This document shows, piece after piece, positions 50,649-59,294 of a stretch of DNA of 64,000 nt. The position numbers and the translations under genes were made by a program. Where the stretch lies: assembly GCA_032055545.1 (NCBI GenBank), contig DAMBQR010000012.1:11988-75987 (forward strand), given 5' to 3'. The notes under the pieces were generated by a model. That model was not told the DNA's origin. It saw nothing but the letters and a program-made list of their open reading frames with translations, and ran no database searches. Every line of letters begins with the position of its first letter. Positions within the stretch are counted from its first letter, which is position 1. The DNA comes from Pseudescherichia sp032055545 (GTDB taxonomy: Bacteria; Pseudomonadota; Gammaproteobacteria; Enterobacterales; Enterobacteriaceae).

Positions 50649-51446
50649 ATGAAACATGAGAAAGCCATTATCCGCGTAGAGAACGTTACCCAGCGCTTCC
50701 AAACCGCAACAGGGCCATTTCTGGCGCTGGACAACGTCAGCTTTGAGCTTGCCCGCGGCGAAACTGTCAGCCTGATCGGCCACTCTGGCTGCGGGAAATC
50801 CACGCTGCTGAACCTGATTGCCGGGCTGAGCCATCCCACAGAAGGCGTTCTGCTGTGCGATAACCAGGAGATTAGCGGCCCCGGCCCGGAGCGTGGCGTG
50901 GTGTTTCAAAACCACTCGCTGCTGCCGTGGCTGACCGCCTTTGAAAACGTGGCCCTGGCGGTAGAGCAGGTTTTCAAAGGCAAGATGAACAAGAGCGAAA
51001 TGCAGGCGTGGATCGAACACAACCTTGAGCTGGTGCATATGGGGCATGCGATGCACAAACGTCCCGGGGAGATCTCAGGCGGTATGAAGCAGCGGGTCGG
51101 TATTGCCCGGGCGCTGGCAATGAAGCCAAAGGTACTGCTGATGGACGAACCCTTTGGCGCGCTGGATGCCTTGACTCGCGCCCATCTACAGGATGCAGTG
51201 ATGGAGATCCAGTCCCGCCTGAATACCACCATCCTGCTGATCACCCACGACGTTGACGAAGCGGTGTTGCTCTCTGATCGGGTAATGATGATGACCAACG
51301 GACCCGCGGCAAAGGTTGGCGAAGTGCTGCATGTCGAGCTGGAGCGTCCGCGCTCGCGGCTGACGCTGGCGAACGATCCGCGGTTCCATCACTACCGCCA
51401 GCAGGTGCTGCATTTCCTGCATGAAAAACACCGGGCCGTGGCCTGA
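50649..51446 (+). CDS. nasD: Nitrate ABC transporter ATP-binding protein NasD
   Basis: 265 aa ATPase: Walker A GHSGCGKST, Q-loop GVVFQNHSLLPWLTA, signature ISGGMKQRVGIARALAM, Walker B VLLMDEPFGALDAL and switch LLITHDVDEA. The methionine/lysine in the signature (GGMKQR) is usual in the nitrate/sulfonate group. TTTGGGAGACAGG ribosome site. It ends 28 bp before the start of the reductase gene. Confidence 0.95.
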   Translation: MKHEKAIIRVENVTQRFQTATGPFLALDNVSFELARGETVSLIGHSGCGKSTLLNLIAGLSHPTEGVLLCDNQEISGPGPERGVVFQNHSLLPWLTAFENVALAVEQVFKGKMNKSEMQAWIEHNLELVHMGHAMHKRPGEISGGMKQRVGIARALAMKPKVLLMDEPFGALDALTRAHLQDAVMEIQSRLNTTILLITHDVDEAVLLSDRVMMMTNGPAAKVGEVLHVELERPRSRLTLANDPRFHHYRQQVLHFLHEKHRAVA

Positions 51447-51474
51447 GACTGAGACAGCGGGCGAGGAAAGCAGA

Positions 51475-54400
51475 ATGGATAAACCTGTTCTGGTGGTGAT
51501 TGGCAACGGTATGGCGGGCGTGCGGCTGGTGGAGACGCTGTGCAAGCTGGCCCCGGCGCGTTATCGGATTGTGGTCATTGGCGACGAAGCGCAGCCTGCC
51601 TATAACCGGATCATGCTTACGCCAGTGCTGGCGGGTGAGAAGCGCTTCGCTGACATCATTACTCACGACAGCGCATGGTACGAACGTTACAACGTCACGC
51701 TGATCGCCGGTTTCCCAGTGACGGCCATTGACCGCGAGGCGCACACCCTACGCGTCAACGGGCAGACGCTGGATTACGATCGGCTGGTTATCGCTACCGG
51801 ATCGCTGCCCTTTATGCCGCCGCTGCCGGGGGCGGATCTGCCGGGTATCTATGGCTTCCGTAACCAGCGGGATGTGGAGAACATTCTGCATGAGCTTGTT
51901 GCCGGGCAACCGACGGTGGTCATTGGCGGCGGGGTGCTCGGCATTGAAGCTGCAGCGGCGCTGGCGCTGCGTGGTATGCAGGTTACGCTACTGCATCGGG
52001 GTCCTCATCTGATGGATCAGCATCTGGATCCTCAGGCCGCAGCGCTCCTGCACGAAACGCTAATGGCGCGAGGGATTGAGACGTTACTGGCGGCAGAGAC
52101 GGTCGCCTATAGCGCGGACGAAGCCGGACATCTGCAGGCCGTTAAGCTTCGCGACGGGCGCTCGATCCCTGCCCGGCGGGTCATCGTTGCCGCCGGTGTA
52201 CGTCCGAATATTGCCCTGGCGCAAGCCGCCGGGCTGGATTGCGCCCGCGGTATTGTGGTCAACGATCGCCTGCAAACTGCCGATCCGCATATCTCGGCTA
52301 TCGGGGAATGCTGTCAGTTAGGCGAGCAGACGTTCGGGCTGGTGGCCCCGTGCTGGCAGCAGGCAGAAACCCTGGCAGCAGAGCTGGCGGGTATGAGTGC
52401 ACCGCCGGTGGGCGTTCATGACGTTCCGCTGCGGCTTAAGGTTACTGGTATTCATCTTTTCTGCGCCGGGACGCTGCATGCCGGACATGACGCAGAGATC
52501 CATACCACCTTTGATCCCTTTGATGGCCACTATCGCCGCCTGCTTATCCAGAATAACCAGCTGAAAGGCGTGCTGCTGTGGGGAGATATTAACGACGGGC
52601 CAGCGTATGTCGCCCGCCTTGGCCATCCGCAGTCAAGCCTGTTTACCCCTGAAACGCCTAACCCTATTTCCCTGAAAGAGCCGTTATCCCTGGAGATAGC
52701 GAGGAGCAACGTTATGTCAAAACCCGTATTAGTGATGGCCGGACACGGTATGGTAGGTCACCATCTTCTGCAACAGCTGGTCGAACGCGAACTGCATCTT
52801 CACTATCAAATCATTGTCTTCGCCGAAGAGACCAGACCGGCCTACGATCGGGTGCATCTCTCGGAATACTTCTCCGGCCGCAGCGCTGAGTCGCTGTCGA
52901 TGGTAGAGAGCGAATTCTTTGCATCTACCGGTATTGAGCTGCGCCTCGGGCACGGCATTGAGCATGTCGATCGTAACCGCCGATATGTGATCGATAAGCA
53001 GGGGCGGCAGACCGCCTATGACGTGCTGGTTCTGGCGACCGGCTCTTATCCGTTTGTACCGCCTATTGCTGGTAACGATATGCCGGGCTGCCTGGTCTAT
53101 CGCACTATCGACGATCTCGAGGCGATTCAGGCCTGCGCGGAGAAGGGCCGCGTGGGCGTGGTTGTCGGCGGAGGGTTGCTTGGACTGGAGGCCGCTAACG
53201 CACTGAAGCATCTTGGTCTGGAAACGCACGTCGTGGAGTTCGCGCCGCGGCTGATGGGCGTTCAGCTTGATGAAGGCGGAGCGGCGATGCTGCGCCGTAA
53301 GATTGAAGCTCTCGGCGTGCAGGTGCATACCAGTAAAGAGACCCGTGAAATTACTCAGGGGGAGAACAGCCGTTATCGGATGGTCTTCGCCGACGGTAGC
53401 CATCTGGAGAGCGATCTGGTGCTCTTCTCCGCCGGCATCCGTCCGCGAGATCAGCTGGCAAGAGAGTGCGGCCTGGAGGTGGGGCCGCGCGGCGGCATTG
53501 TGATTGACGATCGGTGTCGTACATCCGATCCGGCTATATTTGCCGTCGGGGAGTGCGCCCTGTGGAACGGGCAGATTTTTGGGCTGGTGGCGCCGGGTTA
53601 CCAGATGGCGCGGACCCTGGCGGAGACGCTTGCCGGCGGCGAGGCGGCCTTTACAGGCGCGGACATGAGCACCAAATTGAAACTGCTTGGCGTTGAAGTG
53701 GCATCGGTGGGCGATGCCCATGGCCGCACGCCGGGCAGCGAAAGCTATAGCTGGGTTGATGGCCCGGCAGAGATCTACAAAAAGATCGTGGTATCAGCGG
53801 ATCGCAAGCGTCTGCTGGGCGCGGTGCTGGTGGGCGACAGCAGCGAATACAGCACGCTGTTACAGATGATGCTCAACGCTATGCCGCTGCCTGCCAGCCC
53901 AGAGGGGCTGATCCTGCCCGCCAGCGCGGGCGGGGCGCCCCAGGCATTGGGCGTCGCGGCGCTGCCGGACGGGGCACAGATCTGCTCTTGCCATAACGTC
54001 AGCAAATCCGACATCTGCAACGCCGTGAAGGACGGCTGCGGCGACATGGCCGGGATCAAGTCCTGCACCAAAGCGGCCACCGGCTGCGGCGGCTGCGCGG
54101 CGTTGACTAAACAGGTGATGGAGTTCGCGCTGAGCGAGATGGGCGTCGAAGTGAAGAAGGATATTTGCGAGCACTTCGCCTGGTCCCGCCAGGAGATCTA
54201 TCACCTGGTGCGCGTGGGCAATATCCGCAGTTTCGATGAACTTATCAGCAAACATGGTCAGGGGCACGGGTGCGAGATCTGTAAGCCGCTGGTTGGTTCA
54301 GTGCTGGCGTCGTGCTGGAACGATTATCTGCTTAAGCCGCAGCATCTCCCGTTGCAGGACACTAACGATCGCTTCTTCGCCAATATCCAGAAGGATGGCA

Positions 54401-55551
54401 CCTACTCAGTCGTGCCGCGCATTCCGGCCGGGGAGATCACCCCGGACGGGCTGATCGCCATCGGTCAGATAGCCAAACGCTACAGCCTCTATACCAAAAT
54501 TACCGGCGGGCAGCGGGTCGATCTCTTTGGCGCACGGCTGGAGCAACTCCCGGAGATCTGGCAGCAGCTGGTCGAGGCCGGATTTGAAACCGGCCATGCC
54601 TACGGTAAGTCACTGAGAACGGTAAAATCCTGCGTCGGATCGAACTGGTGCCGCTACGGCGTGCAGGACTCTACCGCGCTGGCGCTGGCGCTGGAGAACC
54701 GCTACAAGGGGCTGCGCTCGCCGCACAAAATCAAGATGGCCGTCTCGGGTTGCACGCGAGAGTGTGCCGAAGCGCAGAGTAAAGACGTCGGGGTGATTGC
54801 TACCGACAAGGGCTGGAACCTCTATGTCTGCGGCAACGGCGGCATGAAGCCACGGCATGCAGATCTGCTGGCCCAGGACCTGAGCACGGAGACGCTGATC
54901 CGCACCGTGGATCGGTTCCTGATGTTCTATATCCGTACCGCTGACCGTCTGCAGCGCACCAGTACGTGGATGGACAACCTTGAGGGCGGCATGGAGTACC
55001 TGCGTCAGGTGGTACTGGAAGATAGCCTGCATATCGCCACCGAACTTGAAAATGAGATGAACGCCGTGGTCGAGACCTACCAGTGCGAATGGCAGACCAC
55101 GCTGGCGACGCCCGATCGTCTCGCGCTGTTTAAACCCTTTGTTAACAGTGAAGAGCCAGTCCGAACGTTGCAGGGCTGGGTAGAGATCTGTGACCTGAGC
55201 GAGATCCCGGCCAATGCGGGCATGGCAGCCCGGCTGACAAACCAGCAGATTGCGCTGTTCTATCTCCCGGATCATCCGCAGAAAGTGTTTGCCCTCAGTA
55301 ACCATGAGCCGAATAGCGACGCTAACGTACTGGCTCGCGGCATGCTGGGCGACGTAAAGGGCGAGCCGGTAGTCATTTCGCCTCTCTATAAGCAGCGGTT
55401 CCGCTTACGGGATGGCCGCAGCGTGGACGATGGGCAAAGCACACTGAGCGTCTGGCCGGTAAAAGTGGAGGGCGGACGCGTCTGGGTGCAGGAGGATCCC
55501 GAGAGCCACACGGCCCGGCGTGTCGAGATGATCGAGACGGTGAGCTTATGA
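51475..55551 (+). CDS. nasCB: Fused NasC-NasB: NADH oxidoreductase and assimilatory nitrite reductase with NirD-like domain
   Basis: A single frame of 1358 aa. Residues 1-413 form the NasC electron-transfer flavoprotein (VIGNGMAGVRLVETL, VIATGSLPFMPPLPG, GGGVLGIEAAAALAL). Residues from 414 form NirB-type nitrite reductase: a second FAD/NAD module (GHGMVGHHLLQQL, VLVLATGSYPFVPP), BFD-type 2Fe-2S (CSCHNVSKSDICNAV ... CGGC), siroheme/4Fe-4S cysteines (CVGSNWCRYG, SGCTRECAEA) and a C-terminal NirD/Rieske-like domain (about 1240-1340). An in-frame ATG at 52714 with GAGGAG 8 bases upstream would yield a separate 945-aa NasB. In Klebsiella nasC and nasB are described as distinct genes. Start 51475 has GAGGAAAG upstream. 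Ends in ATGA overlap with nasA. Confidence 0.9.
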   Translation: MDKPVLVVIGNGMAGVRLVETLCKLAPARYRIVVIGDEAQPAYNRIMLTPVLAGEKRFADIITHDSAWYERYNVTLIAGFPVTAIDREAHTLRVNGQTLDYDRLVIATGSLPFMPPLPGADLPGIYGFRNQRDVENILHELVAGQPTVVIGGGVLGIEAAAALALRGMQVTLLHRGPHLMDQHLDPQAAALLHETLMARGIETLLAAETVAYSADEAGHLQAVKLRDGRSIPARRVIVAAGVRPNIALAQAAGLDCARGIVVNDRLQTADPHISAIGECCQLGEQTFGLVAPCWQQAETLAAELAGMSAPPVGVHDVPLRLKVTGIHLFCAGTLHAGHDAEIHTTFDPFDGHYRRLLIQNNQLKGVLLWGDINDGPAYVARLGHPQSSLFTPETPNPISLKEPLSLEIARSNVMSKPVLVMAGHGMVGHHLLQQLVERELHLHYQIIVFAEETRPAYDRVHLSEYFSGRSAESLSMVESEFFASTGIELRLGHGIEHVDRNRRYVIDKQGRQTAYDVLVLATGSYPFVPPIAGNDMPGCLVYRTIDDLEAIQACAEKGRVGVVVGGGLLGLEAANALKHLGLETHVVEFAPRLMGVQLDEGGAAMLRRKIEALGVQVHTSKETREITQGENSRYRMVFADGSHLESDLVLFSAGIRPRDQLARECGLEVGPRGGIVIDDRCRTSDPAIFAVGECALWNGQIFGLVAPGYQMARTLAETLAGGEAAFTGADMSTKLKLLGVEVASVGDAHGRTPGSESYSWVDGPAEIYKKIVVSADRKRLLGAVLVGDSSEYSTLLQMMLNAMPLPASPEGLILPASAGGAPQALGVAALPDGAQICSCHNVSKSDICNAVKDGCGDMAGIKSCTKAATGCGGCAALTKQVMEFALSEMGVEVKKDICEHFAWSRQEIYHLVRVGNIRSFDELISKHGQGHGCEICKPLVGSVLASCWNDYLLKPQHLPLQDTNDRFFANIQKDGTYSVVPRIPAGEITPDGLIAIGQIAKRYSLYTKITGGQRVDLFGARLEQLPEIWQQLVEAGFETGHAYGKSLRTVKSCVGSNWCRYGVQDSTALALALENRYKGLRSPHKIKMAVSGCTRECAEAQSKDVGVIATDKGWNLYVCGNGGMKPRHADLLAQDLSTETLIRTVDRFLMFYIRTADRLQRTSTWMDNLEGGMEYLRQVVLEDSLHIATELENEMNAVVETYQCEWQTTLATPDRLALFKPFVNSEEPVRTLQGWVEICDLSEIPANAGMAARLTNQQIALFYLPDHPQKVFALSNHEPNSDANVLARGMLGDVKGEPVVISPLYKQRFRLRDGRSVDDGQSTLSVWPVKVEGGRVWVQEDPESHTARRVEMIETVSL

Positions 55552-58202
55552 CCTGCACAACGGTTTCTACCACCTGCGCCTACTGCGGCGTAGGCTGTGG
55601 CGTAAAGATGCAGCCACAGCAGGAGGGGTTTACCGCTATAGGCGACGATTCGCATCCCGCCAGTCTTGGGCGGTTATGCGTTAAGGGCAGCGCCCTGGGG
55701 GAGACGCTGGATCTGGAGGGGCGCCTGCTGTATCCAGAGATCGATCGCCAACCGGTGAGCTGGCCGCAAGCCTTAGACGCGGTGGCTCACGGGTTGCAGA
55801 ACATCATTCGCGATTATGGACCGCAGGCGGTGGCGTTTTACGGCTCTGGTCAGCTGCTGACGGAGGACTACTACGTCGCTAACAAGCTGATGAAGGGATT
55901 TATTGGCGCGGGGAATATGGATACCAACTCGCGGCTCTGTATGGCCTCCGCGGTAGTGGGCTACAAGCGGGCTTTTGGGGCTGATGCCGTGCCGTGTAGC
56001 TATCAAGATCTGGAGCTGGCCGACTGCGTGATCCTCACCGGGTCGAATACCGCCTGGGCACATCCGGTAGTCTATCAGCGGCTGACCCAGGCAAAAAAAG
56101 CGCGACCGGATATGCGCATTATCGTCATCGATCCGCGCAAGACCGCTACCTGTGATATCGCGGATCTGCATCTGCCACTGCGTCCCGGCAGCGACGCGGC
56201 GCTGTTTTGCGGGGCGCTGAACGCGATGGCAGAGCGTGGCAGGCTCGACAGTGACTTTCTGAAGCATCACACCCAGGGTAGCGATGAAACGCTTGCGGCG
56301 GCAGAGGAGTGGACGGAAGCAAAAACCGCCAGGTTTTGCGGAGTGACGCTGGCGCAGCTACGGACATTCTATCAAGCGATTGCCGATAGCGATCGCCTGG
56401 TCACGCTCTATTCGATGGGCATTAACCAGTCCAGCTCGGGCGTCGATAAGTGTAACGCCATCATAAATCTGCATTTAGCGATGGGCAAAATTGGCCGTGA
56501 AGGCTGCGGTCCGTTTTCGATAACCGGTCAACCAAATGCCATGGGTGGCCGGGAGGTAGGCGGGTTGGCGAACCAGCTGGCAGCGCATATGGGGTTTACT
56601 GTCGACGACATCGCGCGTGCAGGACGCTTCTGGAAGAGTGACAACGTCACAAAAAACGCCGGACTGAACGCTGTTGAGCTGTTCCGCGCCATTGAGGAGG
56701 GGCAGATAAAGGCGGTGTGGATCATGGGTACAAATCCGCTGGTCTCGTTGCCGGATGCGGATCGGGTGCGCGCCGGGCTGGCACGCTGCCCGCTGGTCGT
56801 TGTCTCCGACGTGATGCGCGATACCGACACTACCCGTGCGGCCCATATCTGCCTGCCAGCTCAGGCCTGGGGCGAAAAAAATGGCACCGTGACTAACTCT
56901 GAACGGCGTATCTCGCGCCAGCGCGCATTTTTACCTGCGCCGGGAGAGGCGAAACCGGACTGGTGGATCCTCAGTCAGGTTGCCCAGCGGATGGGATTTG
57001 GCGAGGCGTTTGCGTATCAGCATCCGGCAGAGATATTTCGCGAGCATGCCGCGCTATCCGGTTTTGAAAACAACGGCACGCGGGCATTTGATATCAGCGG
57101 CCTGGCGCAGATCTCCGACCGGCAGTGGGATGAGCTGCGCCCGGTGCAGTGGCCGGTCAATGCGGCCAATCCGCAGGGTAGGGAGCGTCTGTTTAGCGAC
57201 GGACGTTTCTTTCATCCTGATGGAAAAGCGCGGCTGATTGCCGTTACGCCACGGCTGCCAAACAATCAGCCGACGGATGCTTACCCGCTGATTATGAACA
57301 CCGGCAGGATCCGCGATCAGTGGCATACGATGACCCGCACCGGTAAATCAGCACGCCTGATGCAGCATCTCAGCGAGCCGTTTTGTCAGTTTCATCCTGA
57401 TGACGCGCCGGACATGGGCGCAGGGGATCTGGTCCGTGTCGCATCATCCCACGGCTGGCTGCTGCTGCGCGCCCAGCCTGATAGCCTGCAACCGCGCGGC
57501 AGCGTATTTGTGCCGATGCACTGGAACAGCCAGTTTAGCCAGCAGGCGAGGGTAGATGCGCTGGTTGAAGCGCACACCGATCCGCTTTCCGGCCAGCCGG
57601 AGAGTAAACATATGCCGGTCAGCCTGCGTCGCTGGCAGGCCGCATGGCAAGGCGAACTGTTTATTCGCGGCAGCCACCTGACACCGCCTGCCACGGCGTA
57701 CTGGAGCCGCATCGCGCAGCCGGGTGTCACGCACTATGCGCTGGCAGACTCCTCCGCGCCGCAGGACTGGCTGGCGTGGCTCAACGAGTACGTTGCTACC
57801 GGGCATTGGATCCGTCAATCGGCTCGTCTGGGCGATGGCGGTTTTAACCTGCTGGCGTGGGCGGACGGCGAGCTGCAGTTGGCGTTTTACGTGCACCGTG
57901 AACGCCCTGAGCTGGAGCGGCAGGCGATAGTGGCTGCGTTCAGCCAGCCCCCGCAGACCGCGCGGCAGCGTCTGGCTCTGCTGGCCGGTAGAACTGAAGA
58001 CGGTAAGGCTTCAGCCGGGGCAATGGTTTGTAGCTGTTTTGGGGTAGGGGAAATAACCATTGCTAATGCCGTGCGTCAGGGGTGCAGCAGCGTGCAACAG
58101 CTCGGCGCAACGCTTAAGTGTGGAACTAACTGCGGCTCCTGTATTCCAGAGCTGAAAAAGATCCTCGACGAACAGATGTCTTTGAATTCAGGCATGTCTT
58201 AG
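55548..58202 (+). CDS. nasA: Assimilatory nitrate reductase catalytic subunit NasA
   Basis: 884 aa molybdopterin enzyme reducing nitrate to nitrite in the cytoplasm. The N-terminal 4Fe-4S domain is TCAYCGVGCGVKMQP with a further Cys in GRLCVKGSALGE; the molybdopterin domains carry NTNSRLCMASA-like, GSNTAWAHPVV and GINQSSSGVDKCNAI; the C terminus adds a BFD-like 2Fe-2S domain (CSCFGVGEITIANAV ... CGTNCGSC), as in Klebsiella NasA. Coupled to the fused NasCB gene by a 4-base overlap; electrons flow NADH to NasC part to NasA. Confidence 0.95.
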   Translation: MTCTTVSTTCAYCGVGCGVKMQPQQEGFTAIGDDSHPASLGRLCVKGSALGETLDLEGRLLYPEIDRQPVSWPQALDAVAHGLQNIIRDYGPQAVAFYGSGQLLTEDYYVANKLMKGFIGAGNMDTNSRLCMASAVVGYKRAFGADAVPCSYQDLELADCVILTGSNTAWAHPVVYQRLTQAKKARPDMRIIVIDPRKTATCDIADLHLPLRPGSDAALFCGALNAMAERGRLDSDFLKHHTQGSDETLAAAEEWTEAKTARFCGVTLAQLRTFYQAIADSDRLVTLYSMGINQSSSGVDKCNAIINLHLAMGKIGREGCGPFSITGQPNAMGGREVGGLANQLAAHMGFTVDDIARAGRFWKSDNVTKNAGLNAVELFRAIEEGQIKAVWIMGTNPLVSLPDADRVRAGLARCPLVVVSDVMRDTDTTRAAHICLPAQAWGEKNGTVTNSERRISRQRAFLPAPGEAKPDWWILSQVAQRMGFGEAFAYQHPAEIFREHAALSGFENNGTRAFDISGLAQISDRQWDELRPVQWPVNAANPQGRERLFSDGRFFHPDGKARLIAVTPRLPNNQPTDAYPLIMNTGRIRDQWHTMTRTGKSARLMQHLSEPFCQFHPDDAPDMGAGDLVRVASSHGWLLLRAQPDSLQPRGSVFVPMHWNSQFSQQARVDALVEAHTDPLSGQPESKHMPVSLRRWQAAWQGELFIRGSHLTPPATAYWSRIAQPGVTHYALADSSAPQDWLAWLNEYVATGHWIRQSARLGDGGFNLLAWADGELQLAFYVHRERPELERQAIVAAFSQPPQTARQRLALLAGRTEDGKASAGAMVCSCFGVGEITIANAVRQGCSSVQQLGATLKCGTNCGSCIPELKKILDEQMSLNSGMS
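56638..56650. other. matS site (MatP binding, Ter macrodomain)
   Basis: GTGACAACGTCAC matches GTGACRNYGTCAC at each position. It is inside nasA, 18.8 kb from the other matS and 5.7 kb left of dif. Confidence 0.8.
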
Positions 58203-58266
58203 TAGTGAGACGCTGCTGTTCTGCTAGCTTAATGATTTAGCTGATGTTGGTAACCGGAGGTTATCT

Positions 58267-59016
58267 TTGCTGATTAAACTCAAAAGAACACGTTCGCACA
58301 ATGAGGACCGCAAGCTGGCCCTGTGGTTGGCGACAGCGGCAGGCCTGCTGAATGCCATCGCACTTGGTGCCTTCGGCTTCTTTCCCTCCCACATGACGGG
58401 TAACACCTCCCAGCTCTCCAGCGAAGTCTCGAATACGGACCTACGGGACGTGCTGTTTTTTAGTGCCATTATCATAGCCTTTGTCAGCGGGGCGGTTCTG
58501 GCCCGTATTATCGTGCTGTGGGGGATTGTGCACAACTGCCGGCTGATTTTCTGTCAGATTCTGTTCGTCGAGGGTATCTTCCTGACCGGGATCTCGCTGT
58601 ATGAGATCTACTTTCATGCGTTCTCATCGAACCGGGAAATTGTCGTTGTTCTATGCGGCCTGATGGGCCTGCATAACTCAACCTCCACGCAGCTCTCCGG
58701 CGGCCGGGTCAGATCGACACATATTACCGGTACGTTGACCGATGCGGGGATCTCGCTGGCATCGGTGCTGGCAGCCATGCTGCGCCGGGATTTCTCCAAA
58801 GATAGCGCCGCGCAGAGGAGTCAGCTGAAGACCCATCTTACGACGATCTTCTCATTTTTGACCGGCGGCATTGCGGGCCTGTTCCTGTTCAGATGGTTCG
58901 GTTTTACAGCCATGTCGGCAGTGGGCGTGGTGCTGATGGCGATTGCCGCGCTGTCGATTATTAGCGTTACCGTACGGGTTAGAAAAGTACGGGCGGTGAT
59001 GCGCGGTGTGTCGTAG
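58267..59016 (+). CDS. YoaK/DUF1275 family membrane protein
   Basis: 249 aa inner-membrane protein with about six hydrophobic segments. LWLATAAGLLNAIALGAFGFFPSHMTGNTSQLSSE and GLHNSTSTQLSGGRVRSTHITGTLTD are the two DUF1275 repeats, with the HMTGN and HITGT motifs. The start is TTG at 58267, 8 bases after CGGAGG; no ATG fits. Function unknown. It follows nasA by 64 bp without a clear terminator but probably is its own unit. Confidence 0.85.
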   Translation: MLIKLKRTRSHNEDRKLALWLATAAGLLNAIALGAFGFFPSHMTGNTSQLSSEVSNTDLRDVLFFSAIIIAFVSGAVLARIIVLWGIVHNCRLIFCQILFVEGIFLTGISLYEIYFHAFSSNREIVVVLCGLMGLHNSTSTQLSGGRVRSTHITGTLTDAGISLASVLAAMLRRDFSKDSAAQRSQLKTHLTTIFSFLTGGIAGLFLFRWFGFTAMSAVGVVLMAIAALSIISVTVRVRKVRAVMRGVS

Positions 59017-59294
59017 ATATTGCGGGCTTCAGCTAATGAAGCCTTGCTCTTTTTGTCATGTTGCGAATAAAAAGAGCACATATCCTGAGTCTATTTTTCC
59101 TATTACCCTTCTCTATAAACCCTCATCTATCACATCTCTGCATAGCAAATTTAACTTTAAATAGTCGTTGTTGCACGCTGATAAATCATCGCGCTCACTA
59201 TCCTGATATACCATTAATAATCATATAAATCAACAGCTTAATATGTTATGCATCAGGCAACATCATTAAGCATGCTTATACGAAGGAGTAGGCT

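Noticed and set aside
51421..51474. Upstream ATG extending the NasCB protein into the nasD gene
   Set aside because: The 18 extra residues overlap nasD and are not family-like; ATG 51475 has a good ribosome site.
51684..51696. GTTACAACGT, resembling a Ter core on the minus strand
   Set aside because: The bases after the GTTGTAAC core do not fit (CGTT instead of TAA), and GTATG is lost; too poor for Tus.
52729..53721. 330-codon minus-strand frame opposite nasB
   Set aside because: Antisense to an intact, recognised FAD/NAD domain; no domain of its own.
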